Shown here one piece after another: positions 1-6,386 of a stretch of 12,987 nucleotides of DNA. The stretch lies in NCBI GenBank assembly GCA_040217815.1, contig JBEHWI010000066.1, positions 1 through 12,987 on the forward strand. Direction: 5' to 3'. This DNA is from UBA5314 sp040217815. GTDB lineage: Bacteria > Bacillota > Syntrophomonadia > Syntrophomonadales > Syntrophomonadaceae. Position numbers and translations under genes: made by a program. A model generated the notes under the pieces. It was not told the DNA's origin. It was given only the letters and a program-made list of their open reading frames with translations, and made no database searches. Within the stretch, counting starts at the first letter, position 1; every line of letters begins with the position of its first letter.

Positions 1-1
1 C

Positions 2-421
2 CGTAAGACGGACAGTACAGTGGGGTTAAGCGACCGGGGGCCTATAGCCAATCTCGTAAATGCTGCCCTGTTTGTATCTATTCACAGCAACGCGGTTGAT
101 AATAGTGAACCACAGGGCACAGAGACCTGGTTCTGGGCTCCTTCCAGCAATCCCAGTCTATATATACAAAAAGACGAGCGGGAAAAGCTGGCCAAATCCA
201 TCCAAGACAGGCTGGCCGCAGCCCTGGGGCGGCCCGACCGGGGCGTAAAAAGCTACCAGAACCTGTGTGTTCTACGAACGGCGGAAATGCCTTGTGCTTT
301 GACCGAAGTAGCTTTCCTCAGCAATCCCGAAGAGGAGCGGCTGCTAAACCAGGATTCTTTCCAGAGCCTGGCTGCGCGGGCTATAGCCGAGGGAATAGCC
401 GCTTGCATGCCGAAAAAGTAA
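2..421 (+). CDS. N-acetylmuramoyl-L-alanine amidase, C-terminal part (5' end outside window)
   Basis: This is the catalytic C-terminal part of a zinc-dependent Amidase_3 family enzyme, which cuts the amide bond between N-acetylmuramic acid and L-alanine in peptidoglycan outside the cell. The frame is open from base 2 to the TAA at 419-421, so the gene begins upstream of the window; the GTG at 20 is an internal Val codon. Seen in order: the family pattern around SDRGPIAN, then LFVSIHSNA, whose His is a zinc ligand in the family, then GTETWFW, and finally ALTEVAFLSNPEEERLL, whose TEV Glu is the expected catalytic or zinc-associated residue. The protein ends soon after that motif with no extra wall-binding domain, so any such domain would be N-terminal and unseen. 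No clear terminator lies between it and the subtilase 60 bp downstream, so read-through is plausible. Family assignment is firm; subfamily (for example CwlD) cannot be settled from a fragment. Confidence 0.92.
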   Translation, partial: RKTDSTVGLSDRGPIANLVNAALFVSIHSNAVDNSEPQGTETWFWAPSSNPSLYIQKDEREKLAKSIQDRLAAALGRPDRGVKSYQNLCVLRTAEMPCALTEVAFLSNPEEERLLNQDSFQSLAARAIAEGIAACMPKK

Positions 422-481
422 CCGGATCGAAATAATCCGGGCGGGTTAACAACCTTATAATTCGAAGGGATACCTCTATTA

Positions 482-3400
482 ATGAAAGTGTATATATATC
501 GACAATTGAAACGGGTTGTCGCATGCTTGCTGGCCTTGAGCCTTATTTTTGTCCAGCCTGCCTGTGCTCTGGCTGCCTGCCGGGTTGAAGCCGAGCTGCT
601 CAATGATCGGGCGGCATATATTATCGGATCCGCTCCCCTGCGAATACCCGGACTGGTAATTCCGCAAGCGCTTACCGGGAAGGGGGTCATCGTGGGGCTG
701 GCTGACAGCGGCCTGGACAAGGGCAGCCTGGCAGAGCTTCCGGTTGACTTACAGAGCCCGTCCGGCCGCATTCCACGGGTAGTCATGCTGAAATCATTTG
801 CCGGACGTCAAGTTCCTGATGATCCCATCGGCCACGGAACTCACATGGCCGGGACTATTGTTGGCAGTGGAGAAAAGTCGGGCGGCCAGTTTAAGGGGAT
901 TGCACCGGGAGCCAGCCTTTATTTTCAGGCTTTGTTGGACAAGGATGGGAAAATCAAGATACCCGGCAACCTGGAAGACCTATTTAATCCGGCTTATGCA
1001 GCCGGGGTGAGAATCCATGTCAATGGCTGGGGAGAACCAACCAATACCTACAACAGCCATACGGCACAGGTGGACAGTTTTGTATACCGGCACCCCGACT
1101 TTTTACCTATCTTTGGTGCTGGAAACGATGGGCCTGGTGAAGCCACCTTGAGCAGTGAAGCCAACAGCAAAAATGCCCTGGTAGTGGGATCCAGCCAGAC
1201 AGTACGCCCGGTGTTTAGCCCTGAAGCGCTGGATGCCGGAAAGGCGGCCCGGTCTTCCAGTTCCGGACCAACCCCGGATGGGAGAATCAAGCCTGATTTG
1301 TTGGCACCCGGCTCGGCAAATATATCTTTGTGCTCCAGTTTAACTACCGGCAACTATGAAGCGAATCCGGCCTACACTTGCATGGGCGGAACCAGCATGG
1401 CAGCATCTGTTGCCGGAGGCGCTGCCGCCTTACTTGAAGAGTACCTGAAAAGTAAAAATAGAACAGCTCAGCCTTCTTCTGCATTGTTAAAGGCCCTGCT
1501 TATAAACGGAGCCCGGCCGATTGAAGGGAAGCTTACCAACCAGAGCGGCTATGGGATACTGGACCTGGCGGGTACCATACTGCCCCTGGCAGAAGGCAGT
1601 TTTGTCATAGCTGAAGGGCAAAAGGACCTCAATCAGGGCGGCTATCTCGAATACCGCTTCCAGGTGTCAGATACCTCCCGCCCCTTCAAGGCCACATTGG
1701 CCTGGATCGATCCTGCTTCTGCGAGTGGTTCGCCGGATCTGGTGGACAATTTGGATCTTGAGATTGTTGATCCCCAGGGGAAGCTCTACACCGTAAAAGA
1801 CTTTCAGGGCCGCACATTAAAGGATCGGCAAAATAATGTAGAACAGGTGGTAGTCGACAAACCTCTGGCTGGACAGTATACGGTTCGCGTCCGGGCAACG
1901 AATATTGCAGGAACGCTTCCCAGTACCCATTACGCCCTGGTGTTTGGGCAGGCCCTGCTGCACGACGTAGTAAGCAGTGTTGACCTTCAAAGCGACAAGT
2001 TGAATATGGCCAGCGGGTCCAGTCTTAAATTAAGTGATTATTTCTTAAAAGGAAGCATGGACGGCGGGAATGTTTATATCACAAAAGAAAATATTACGGC
2101 TGGCAGCGATGTTTATATCAGCGGCAGGAATTTATATATTTTCGGGCAAAGCTGGGAAAGCGGGGGGATTCAAATCCTGCAGCAGGATCAGGGGAGCTTG
2201 CTGGTTGAAATGGACCCCGGGGGCAGGCAGGGCGGCTATTACCTCGGCCTCAACACCAAAATATCATTAATGCTGAACGATGAGCCGGTCGAACAGCTGT
2301 CGGACATACCGGCCGGTGCTAAAATTATAGCTGCTGTCAATCCCGGGAAGCAGATACTTTGGTCATTGAAGGCCTCATACGCGACGGGTGTAGGTTATAT
2401 AGAAAAAGTGGACTGGAACAACCGTACGATTAAACTCCTTCAGGATGACACTATATATCGGCTTGCTCCCTGGTGTGCGTTGGTCAGTCAGGATTCGCTG
2501 GTGGACAGCAGCCATGTGGACCTGCCCTATGGGTCTATAAATTCCATCGGTGACGACACCCTGGGTCCGGGTATGAAGGTCACTATAACGGTGTCACCGG
2601 GCGAGAATGAAATACAGTGCATCAAAATGGAACGGAGCGTGGTAGTCGGCACGGTTTCAAACCTCAATACCAAAACGGGCGAGGTGCAAACTGAAGAGGG
2701 GAAAGTCTATCAAATGTTTCCGGGCTCCAAAGTCTTTCGAGACGGAAAAACGGCCAGCCTCAAAGATATTCAAGCCGGAGATAAGATTTCCGGTGTCCTC
2801 CTGCCTGGACTCAACCAGTTTCTTGAGCTGCAGGCTTACAGCAGCATTATCTATGGCAGAGTTGTTTACTACAATCCGGAGCAGGGTATGGTCTACCTTT
2901 TTGACAGCGGCAACCAGTTCAGGATGCTTAATATTCCCGACGTTTCTTATATAATCAGCGGGGGAATGAAGGCTGGCACCGCACTTGCTCCCGGCAAGTG
3001 GGTAAGGGCGGTATTGGCCCCGGATGCAACGAAAATCCTGAGAGCGGATTTAGCCGAAGAAAGGCAGCAGGACGCAATAAAAACTTTCCGCTCTTTTGAT
3101 CCTTTAAAGCATACGATTTACATGACTGACGGCTCGTCATATATTTTTAGCTCCGCTACCCAAATGACCAAGGCGGGATATAGCATAACCCCGGATCTCT
3201 TGAGTAGCGGGGAACAAATTGCGGTGAGCACCCTGGCCTGCCCGGGTTCTTCCCTGGAATTCTTGGCCCGTGCCGAAGTGAAATTGAACAGTACGGTGGA
3301 AGCGCCCAGGCTTGAAGCAACAGCCGGCAATGTCAACAACGTTTTGGTCGTCAGGGGGACTACGACAGCTGACCGGGTGCGGATTACTCGAAAAGACGGA

Positions 3401-4126
3401 AGCCGCGAGTATATATCGGTAAACGGTGACGGAAGCTTTAGCCGCATATTACCTTTGCTAGAGTCAGAACCGACGGTGTCGATTTTGGCTATTGATACTA
3501 GAACCGGAGGACTGGTTGGAATAGATATTGAAGTACAATCCGCAGACCAGAGTAAACCGGTCAGGACGTATGTAGACATATACGAAAACCCTGATCGCAC
3601 GAGCATTGAAAGGCTGGCCAGCCGGGAAATTGTCTCCGGTGTTGGCAACGGCAGTTATAATCCGGGCCAGGCTATTGCCCGGGCCGACTTTGTTACCATG
3701 CTGGGCAAAGCCGGAAAATGGCAGGTGGATAAGTCCGGCCCGGTAAATTACTTTGCAGACAACGACAGCATTCCCGATTGGGCACTGGGCCCGGTTTATT
3801 TTGCCCGGCAAAGGGGCTTTATCAGCGGCTATCCTGATGGCTCCTTTAAACCCCGGGAATCCCTGAGCAGAGAGAGCATGGTTACAGTGATGGCACAGAT
3901 CCTTCCAGTGGTCAGTCAAACTACGGGGAAAAGCCAATTGCCTTACACGGACTATGAAAAGATACCGGCCTGGGCCGAACCGTCATACCAGTTGTTTTAC
4001 CAGCGAGGATGGCTGGACCTGTTTGGGGGCGGCTCCCTCGAACCAGAGCGTTCGCTGACTCGGGGAGAGGCAGCGCGCTTTATTGATCGGATTATGCTGA
4101 ATGTTCAATCCACGCTTGCCCGGTAG
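482..4126 (+). CDS. Secreted S8 (subtilisin-like) serine protease with internal beta repeats and three SLH motifs
   Basis: A 1214-residue exoprotease predicted to be exported and held on the cell wall. ATG 482 follows AAGGGA at 465-470. Residues 1-31 form a signal peptide (basic start, LLALSLIFV core, cleavage near ALA-A). The catalytic domain spans about 55-365, with Asp75 (GLADSG), His118 (GHGTH), oxyanion Asn215 (GAGNDGP) and Ser305 (GGTSMAAS) all present. Only about 40 residues separate signal peptide and catalytic core, so there is no usual I9 propeptide. Residues about 375-490 resemble the C-terminal beta domain of KP-43-like subtilases (TLAWIDP, LVDNLDLEIVDP, NNVEQV, AGQYTVRV). Residues about 636-935 hold four degenerate repeats of unknown function; 940-1020 look Ig-like. 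Residues 1030-1214 contain three SLH motifs (ending ARADFVTML, SRESMVTVM, TRGEAARFI), which in known proteins bind pyruvylated secondary wall polymers. The substrate is unknown. The gene may be co-transcribed with the amidase and ends at a strong terminator. Confidence 0.95.
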   Translation: MKVYIYRQLKRVVACLLALSLIFVQPACALAACRVEAELLNDRAAYIIGSAPLRIPGLVIPQALTGKGVIVGLADSGLDKGSLAELPVDLQSPSGRIPRVVMLKSFAGRQVPDDPIGHGTHMAGTIVGSGEKSGGQFKGIAPGASLYFQALLDKDGKIKIPGNLEDLFNPAYAAGVRIHVNGWGEPTNTYNSHTAQVDSFVYRHPDFLPIFGAGNDGPGEATLSSEANSKNALVVGSSQTVRPVFSPEALDAGKAARSSSSGPTPDGRIKPDLLAPGSANISLCSSLTTGNYEANPAYTCMGGTSMAASVAGGAAALLEEYLKSKNRTAQPSSALLKALLINGARPIEGKLTNQSGYGILDLAGTILPLAEGSFVIAEGQKDLNQGGYLEYRFQVSDTSRPFKATLAWIDPASASGSPDLVDNLDLEIVDPQGKLYTVKDFQGRTLKDRQNNVEQVVVDKPLAGQYTVRVRATNIAGTLPSTHYALVFGQALLHDVVSSVDLQSDKLNMASGSSLKLSDYFLKGSMDGGNVYITKENITAGSDVYISGRNLYIFGQSWESGGIQILQQDQGSLLVEMDPGGRQGGYYLGLNTKISLMLNDEPVEQLSDIPAGAKIIAAVNPGKQILWSLKASYATGVGYIEKVDWNNRTIKLLQDDTIYRLAPWCALVSQDSLVDSSHVDLPYGSINSIGDDTLGPGMKVTITVSPGENEIQCIKMERSVVVGTVSNLNTKTGEVQTEEGKVYQMFPGSKVFRDGKTASLKDIQAGDKISGVLLPGLNQFLELQAYSSIIYGRVVYYNPEQGMVYLFDSGNQFRMLNIPDVSYIISGGMKAGTALAPGKWVRAVLAPDATKILRADLAEERQQDAIKTFRSFDPLKHTIYMTDGSSYIFSSATQMTKAGYSITPDLLSSGEQIAVSTLACPGSSLEFLARAEVKLNSTVEAPRLEATAGNVNNVLVVRGTTTADRVRITRKDGSREYISVNGDGSFSRILPLLESEPTVSILAIDTRTGGLVGIDIEVQSADQSKPVRTYVDIYENPDRTSIERLASREIVSGVGNGSYNPGQAIARADFVTMLGKAGKWQVDKSGPVNYFADNDSIPDWALGPVYFARQRGFISGYPDGSFKPRESLSRESMVTVMAQILPVVSQTTGKSQLPYTDYEKIPAWAEPSYQLFYQRGWLDLFGGGSLEPERSLTRGEAARFIDRIMLNVQSTLAR
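2384..3286 (+). repeat. Four degenerate beta-rich protein repeats inside the subtilase
   Basis: Residues about 636-715, 719-785, 787-857 and 864-935 each begin with a similar core: a Gly/Thr-x-Val/Phe strand, a turn containing N or D, a hydrophobic strand, then D/E-G and an aromatic strand. Examples are GYIEKVDWNNRTIKLL, GTVSNLNTKTGEVQTEEGK, GRVVYYNPEQGMVYLFDSG and KTFRSFDPLKHTIYMTDGS. Each is followed by a stretch ending in L-x-x-G or A-G-x-x-V/I and a second strand. The repeat is visible at protein level only. I do not recognise the family; a stalk or spacer between protease and SLH anchor is the simplest reading. Confidence 0.6.
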
Positions 4127-4140
4127 TTCATCAAAATGAA

Positions 4141-4183
4141 AATCCCGTGTTCAACAGTAGTGAACACGGGATTAATTCTTTTT
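4141..4183. terminator. Bidirectional intrinsic terminator between convergent genes
   Basis: A perfect 13-bp inverted repeat (arms 4141-4153 and 4161-4173, arm AATCCCGTGTTCA) with a 7-nt loop is followed on the plus strand by AATTCTTTTT. On the minus strand the same hairpin is followed by a T-rich stretch from 4140 downward. It sits 14 bp after the subtilase stop and 21 bp beyond the minus-strand anti-sigma stop, so it can end both transcripts. Confidence 0.93.
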
Positions 4184-4194
4184 AGAGTAAATTA

Positions 4195-5169
4195 CTATTG
4201 CTGAATCCACAGTACGATAGTCTGCTCTCCGGACCTTTTATCCCAGGATCTTAGCTGTTTCTTTATCTGTTCTATCTGCTGATCGAGCGATCCTATTTTT
4301 TCATTGTTCTGCTCAATATTACGCTGGCCTTCCAGGGAAATCAGCAGACCCAACAGCTCACTGTAGCGGTAATTGAGATCCTCTTTTTGCTCCTGACTGG
4401 ATATAGTGCTTCCAAGCCCGGCCAGGCTGTCACGCAGACCCGGGGCTTGAGTACTGTTTACTACAAACTTATCCACCAGATAGATATTGCCACCTTCGGA
4501 CTGCTGTCCCAGTGATTGGACAGAGGCCCCCTGGCTTTGAGCGAGAATCAAGGCTCTTTTTTCGGCGGCTTTGGCATCATCGACCTGTATCTTTAAAAAG
4601 GTGGATAGCACTATATGATCATTGGAGCTGGTAAACTCGGCAGACCCTGTTGAAAGTACCTTTCCCTGCTCTGTTGGCAGGGACTTCTCTACCGGAGATG
4701 AGTCGTCCGGCTGAGAGGAGGCCACCTGAATAGGCAGAGTTTGACTGCTGCCCTGGTCTGCAATTGGCAGGTTTGCTTCCGGTTGGATGTCATTGCTGCT
4801 TTGTATAGAGGGCTGCATATCAGCAATATTTACAACTGGCGCGGGTTTTAACAGCATGGAACCGCTTACTAGAAGAAGCGCTGCGGCCGTACCTATGGCA
4901 GCCTGTTTCAGGCGTTTCCGGTTTATGCGGGGAGAAGGGGAGTTTTCCCGTCTTATTTGAGCCATTATCGATGATGAAAAGCCCGAAGGCGCAGTAATAT
5001 CCCGTTCTCCCATGGAGTGTAGGGCGCCAAATATTCTCTGCCACTCCTGCCACTCTTCGCTGCATCCCCGGCAAATTTCGAGGTGCTTATGAAGGGTGCC
5101 GGCATCCTCGCGGGACAATTCGTTATCCAGTTGGGCTGAAAACATTTCTTGGATTTCGAGGCAATTCAC
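4195..5169 (-). CDS. Zinc-finger transmembrane anti-sigma factor with DUF4349-like extracytoplasmic domain
   Basis: A predicted single-pass membrane protein (324 residues from the chosen start) that would hold the sigma factor encoded just upstream. Residues 3-36 form an anti-sigma zinc finger of the zf-HC2 type: Cys3, His29, Cys33, Cys36 (H-x3-C-x2-C). A hydrophobic segment lies at about 89-107, preceded by basic NRKRLKQ, which gives an N-in orientation. Residues about 111-180 are a Ser/Gln/Pro-rich linker. Residues about 183-324 resemble DUF4349, with a glutamine-rich helix near 280-308 and a closing beta strand (TIVLWIQQ). The frame is open up to TTG 5256, but that start lies inside the sigma gene. 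GTG 5169 gives the typical MNCLEI beginning and lies 11 nt after AGGGAG; GTG 5178 is only 2 nt from that site. The gene follows the sigma stop by 58 bp, as expected for an ECF operon. What signal releases the sigma factor is not visible. Confidence 0.88.
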   Translation of the reverse strand: MNCLEIQEMFSAQLDNELSREDAGTLHKHLEICRGCSEEWQEWQRIFGALHSMGERDITAPSGFSSSIMAQIRRENSPSPRINRKRLKQAAIGTAAALLLVSGSMLLKPAPVVNIADMQPSIQSSNDIQPEANLPIADQGSSQTLPIQVASSQPDDSSPVEKSLPTEQGKVLSTGSAEFTSSNDHIVLSTFLKIQVDDAKAAEKRALILAQSQGASVQSLGQQSEGGNIYLVDKFVVNSTQAPGLRDSLAGLGSTISSQEQKEDLNYRYSELLGLLISLEGQRNIEQNNEKIGSLDQQIEQIKKQLRSWDKRSGEQTIVLWIQQ

Positions 5170-5227
5170 GCTAACCACTTCTCCCTGTCGATATCCAAAA
5201 TTAAGATCAAATATCACTACCCGAAGA

Positions 5228-5803
5228 CTATTCAATGCTTCTTTTAACTGCGTCAACCTGGTCGCGCATAATTCGCCTGGCCCGGTTGAGCCGGGATTTG
5301 ACAGTTCCCAGGGAACAGTCCACTATTTCAGCAATTTCCTCGTAGGTGTATCCTTCCATATCGCGCAAAACCAGAACACTTCTGTATTCCGGAGTCAAGC
5401 TCATTAGGGCCTGCCTGACCAGTCCATAATATTCGTCCCGCTCCAGCTTCTCCAGGGGGCTTTCTTCACTGGCCGCGATTTCACGGGCGAATTCGCCGTT
5501 TTGGGTAAACAGGGACTCGTCGCTGCTTATAGCAATTACTTTTTTCTGACGAGTTTTATTAATCCACTGGTTACGGGCGATTTTGTACAGCCAGGTACCG
5601 AAATCAGCATCCCGGCGAAATGTATTCAGGTGTTTATAGGCTTGAATAAAAACCTCCTGGGCCAGGTCCTGAGCATCGTCATAACTCCCGGTTAGACGGT
5701 AACAATGAGAAAATATCCGGTTTTGGTAGGTCTCCACCAGCAATTCGAATGCACTCAGGTCACCTTGCTGGGCCCGGCTTACAAGCCCGGTACTGTCTGT
5801 CAA
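5228..5803 (-). CDS. ECF-type RNA polymerase sigma factor (SigW/RpoE-like)
   Basis: A 191-residue extracytoplasmic-function sigma factor that would direct RNA polymerase to envelope-response promoters. Region 2 spans about 20-88: DDAQDLAQEVFIQAYKHL at 42-59 is the core-binding helix, and FGTWLYKIARNQWINKTR at 68-85 is the -10 recognition part. Region 4 spans about 128-183, with the helix-turn-helix around YTYEEIAEIVDCSLGTVKSR at 152-171 that reads the -35 box. Regions 1 and 3 are absent, as in all ECF factors. Translation starts at TTG 5803, supported by AGGAG at 5813-5817 with a 9-nt gap and by the usual ECF protein length. Its own upstream sequence carries an ECF promoter (5847-5876), pointing to autoregulation. 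The zinc-finger anti-sigma gene follows directly. Subgroup naming beyond SigW/RpoE-like would be guesswork. Confidence 0.96.
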   Translation of the reverse strand: MTDSTGLVSRAQQGDLSAFELLVETYQNRIFSHCYRLTGSYDDAQDLAQEVFIQAYKHLNTFRRDADFGTWLYKIARNQWINKTRQKKVIAISSDESLFTQNGEFAREIAASEESPLEKLERDEYYGLVRQALMSLTPEYRSVLVLRDMEGYTYEEIAEIVDCSLGTVKSRLNRARRIMRDQVDAVKRSIE

Positions 5804-5812
5804 GAAACAACA

Positions 5813-5817
5813 CTCCT
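5813..5817 (-). promoter_or_regulatory. Ribosome binding site fixing the TTG start of the sigma gene
   Basis: AGGAG on the minus strand lies 9 nt before TTG 5803. No ATG or GTG with comparable spacing precedes the sigma region 2 motif, so the TTG is preferred. Confidence 0.8.
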
Positions 5818-5846
5818 GACAAGCAGATTATCCTGCTCGTTGTATT

Positions 5847-5876
5847 ATTAGACAACGGGAATTAGAAAAAAGTTCC
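5847..5876 (-). promoter_or_regulatory. ECF-sigma promoter of the sigma/anti-sigma operon
   Basis: On the minus strand GGAACTT (5876-5870), a 16-nt spacer and GTCTAAT (5853-5847) form a textbook ECF promoter: the AAC-containing -35 box and a TCTNA-type -10 box are established for RpoE-like factors. Transcription would start near 5840, leaving a leader of about 37 nt before TTG 5803. Boxes and spacing match the copy at 6150-6179 exactly, which suggests the encoded sigma factor reads both. Confidence 0.85.
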
Positions 5877-6149
5877 CTGCCTTGAAATAAATTTACCACA
5901 AAACCATGTGAATGCCAGAGGAGAAATGGACTGGCTGGATTGGATGGATTTGCAGAACAGCATCTCAATATATTATGAAGTATGACCGGCAAAGGTCATC
6001 GGCCAGAAACAAATGTAATAAAAAGCCGGATTTCTTCATACAGATTTATCTGGTGCGTTTGCTCACGGATGACCAGAACCGAGCAGATACTTTTATACGG
6101 GGATTCAAGGAACCAAAACCCTTATCAAAAAAAGAAATTTTCCAGGTGG
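5877..6149. other. Intergenic stretch between the two divergent ECF promoters
   Basis: I see no supported gene in these 273 bp. Short open frames exist on the plus strand (for example 5912-6178), but they lack a well-placed ribosome site or recognisable product, and the longest runs into the promoter at 6150. The one notable element is a perfect inverted repeat at 5982-5999 (ATGACC, 6-nt loop, GGTCAT). Confidence 0.6.
5982..5999. repeat. Short perfect inverted repeat, possible operator
   Basis: ATGACC (5982-5987) and GGTCAT (5994-5999) are exact complements separated by 6 nt. It lies about 106 bp upstream of the ECF -10 region of the downstream surface-protein promoter and about 106 bp upstream of the sigma promoter -35 box. 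It could be a regulator site or simply a small hairpin; no T-run follows, so it is not a terminator. Confidence 0.35.
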
Positions 6150-6179
6150 GGAACTTTTGCGGCAGAGTTTGTGTCTAAT
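6150..6179 (+). promoter_or_regulatory. ECF-sigma promoter upstream of the S-layer-like gene
   Basis: GGAACTT at 6150-6156, a 16-nt spacer and GTCTAAT at 6173-6179 repeat exactly the two boxes and spacing found in front of the sigma gene on the other strand. Transcription would begin near 6186 and run into the gene at 6387 with a leader of about 200 nt. That the neighbouring sigma factor uses it is inferred from the identity of the two promoters. A second, housekeeping promoter for this gene is not evident. Confidence 0.82.
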
Positions 6180-6185
6180 CTAAAT

Positions 6186-6386
6186 AGGTTGAGGGGTTGT
6201 TTAACAACACCCTTGGACTACTGATTTATTTCGGTCTGCATACATACCATTCCGCCGGCCGGAACTAAAAAGGAGGGGAGAGCCAACCAGGCATAAGGCT
6301 GTCGATAATAATCGATGAATACCTGTTGACTGGGGCCTTGTGCCCTGATTACCTGAGACTTTACATTTCTTTAAGGAGGGAAATAA
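6186..6386 (+). promoter_or_regulatory. Long structured 5' leader of the S-layer-like mRNA
   Basis: From the predicted start of transcription to the ATG there are about 200 nt with several small inverted repeats: 6192-6213 (AGGG-GTTGTT/AACAAC-CCCT with a bulge), 6250-6264 (TTCCG/CGGAA), 6281-6300 (AGCC/GGCT), 6302-6315 (TCGAT/ATCGA) and 6333-6345 (GGGC/GCCC). The first lies within about 10 nt of the predicted mRNA 5' end, where hairpins are known to stabilise abundant Gram-positive mRNAs. AAGGAGGG occurs twice, at 6270-6277 with no start codon after it and at 6373-6380 serving the gene. I do not recognise a named riboswitch class, and no terminator-like hairpin with T-run is present. Confidence 0.5.

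Noticed and set aside
422..440. CCGGAT/ATCCGG inverted repeat after the amidase as a terminator.
   Set aside because: The stem is only 6 bp and is followed by GC-rich sequence without a T-run.
456..461. TATAAT upstream of the subtilase as a -10 box.
   Set aside because: There is no -35 box at a usable distance and the implied transcription start would fall within the ribosome binding site.
253..786. A 177-codon minus-strand open frame across the amidase/subtilase junction.
   Set aside because: It is a shadow of two convincing plus-strand genes, with Ser/Arg-rich composition and no domain.
5926..5985. A 19-codon plus-strand frame beginning MDWLDWM, faintly like the start of AraC-type regulators, with AGAGGAG just upstream.
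   Set aside because: The Shine-Dalgarno core is only 2 nt from the ATG, the frame ends after 19 codons, and no continuation of an AraC-like protein is visible in the other frames.
5912..6178. An 88-codon plus-strand open frame.
   Set aside because: It has no well-placed ribosome site, no recognisable domain, and runs through the ECF promoter at 6150-6179.
6265..6360. A cyclic-di-GMP or cyclic-di-AMP riboswitch in the S-layer leader.
   Set aside because: The conserved core sequences of those classes as I know them are not visible and there is no terminator or anti-terminator fold.
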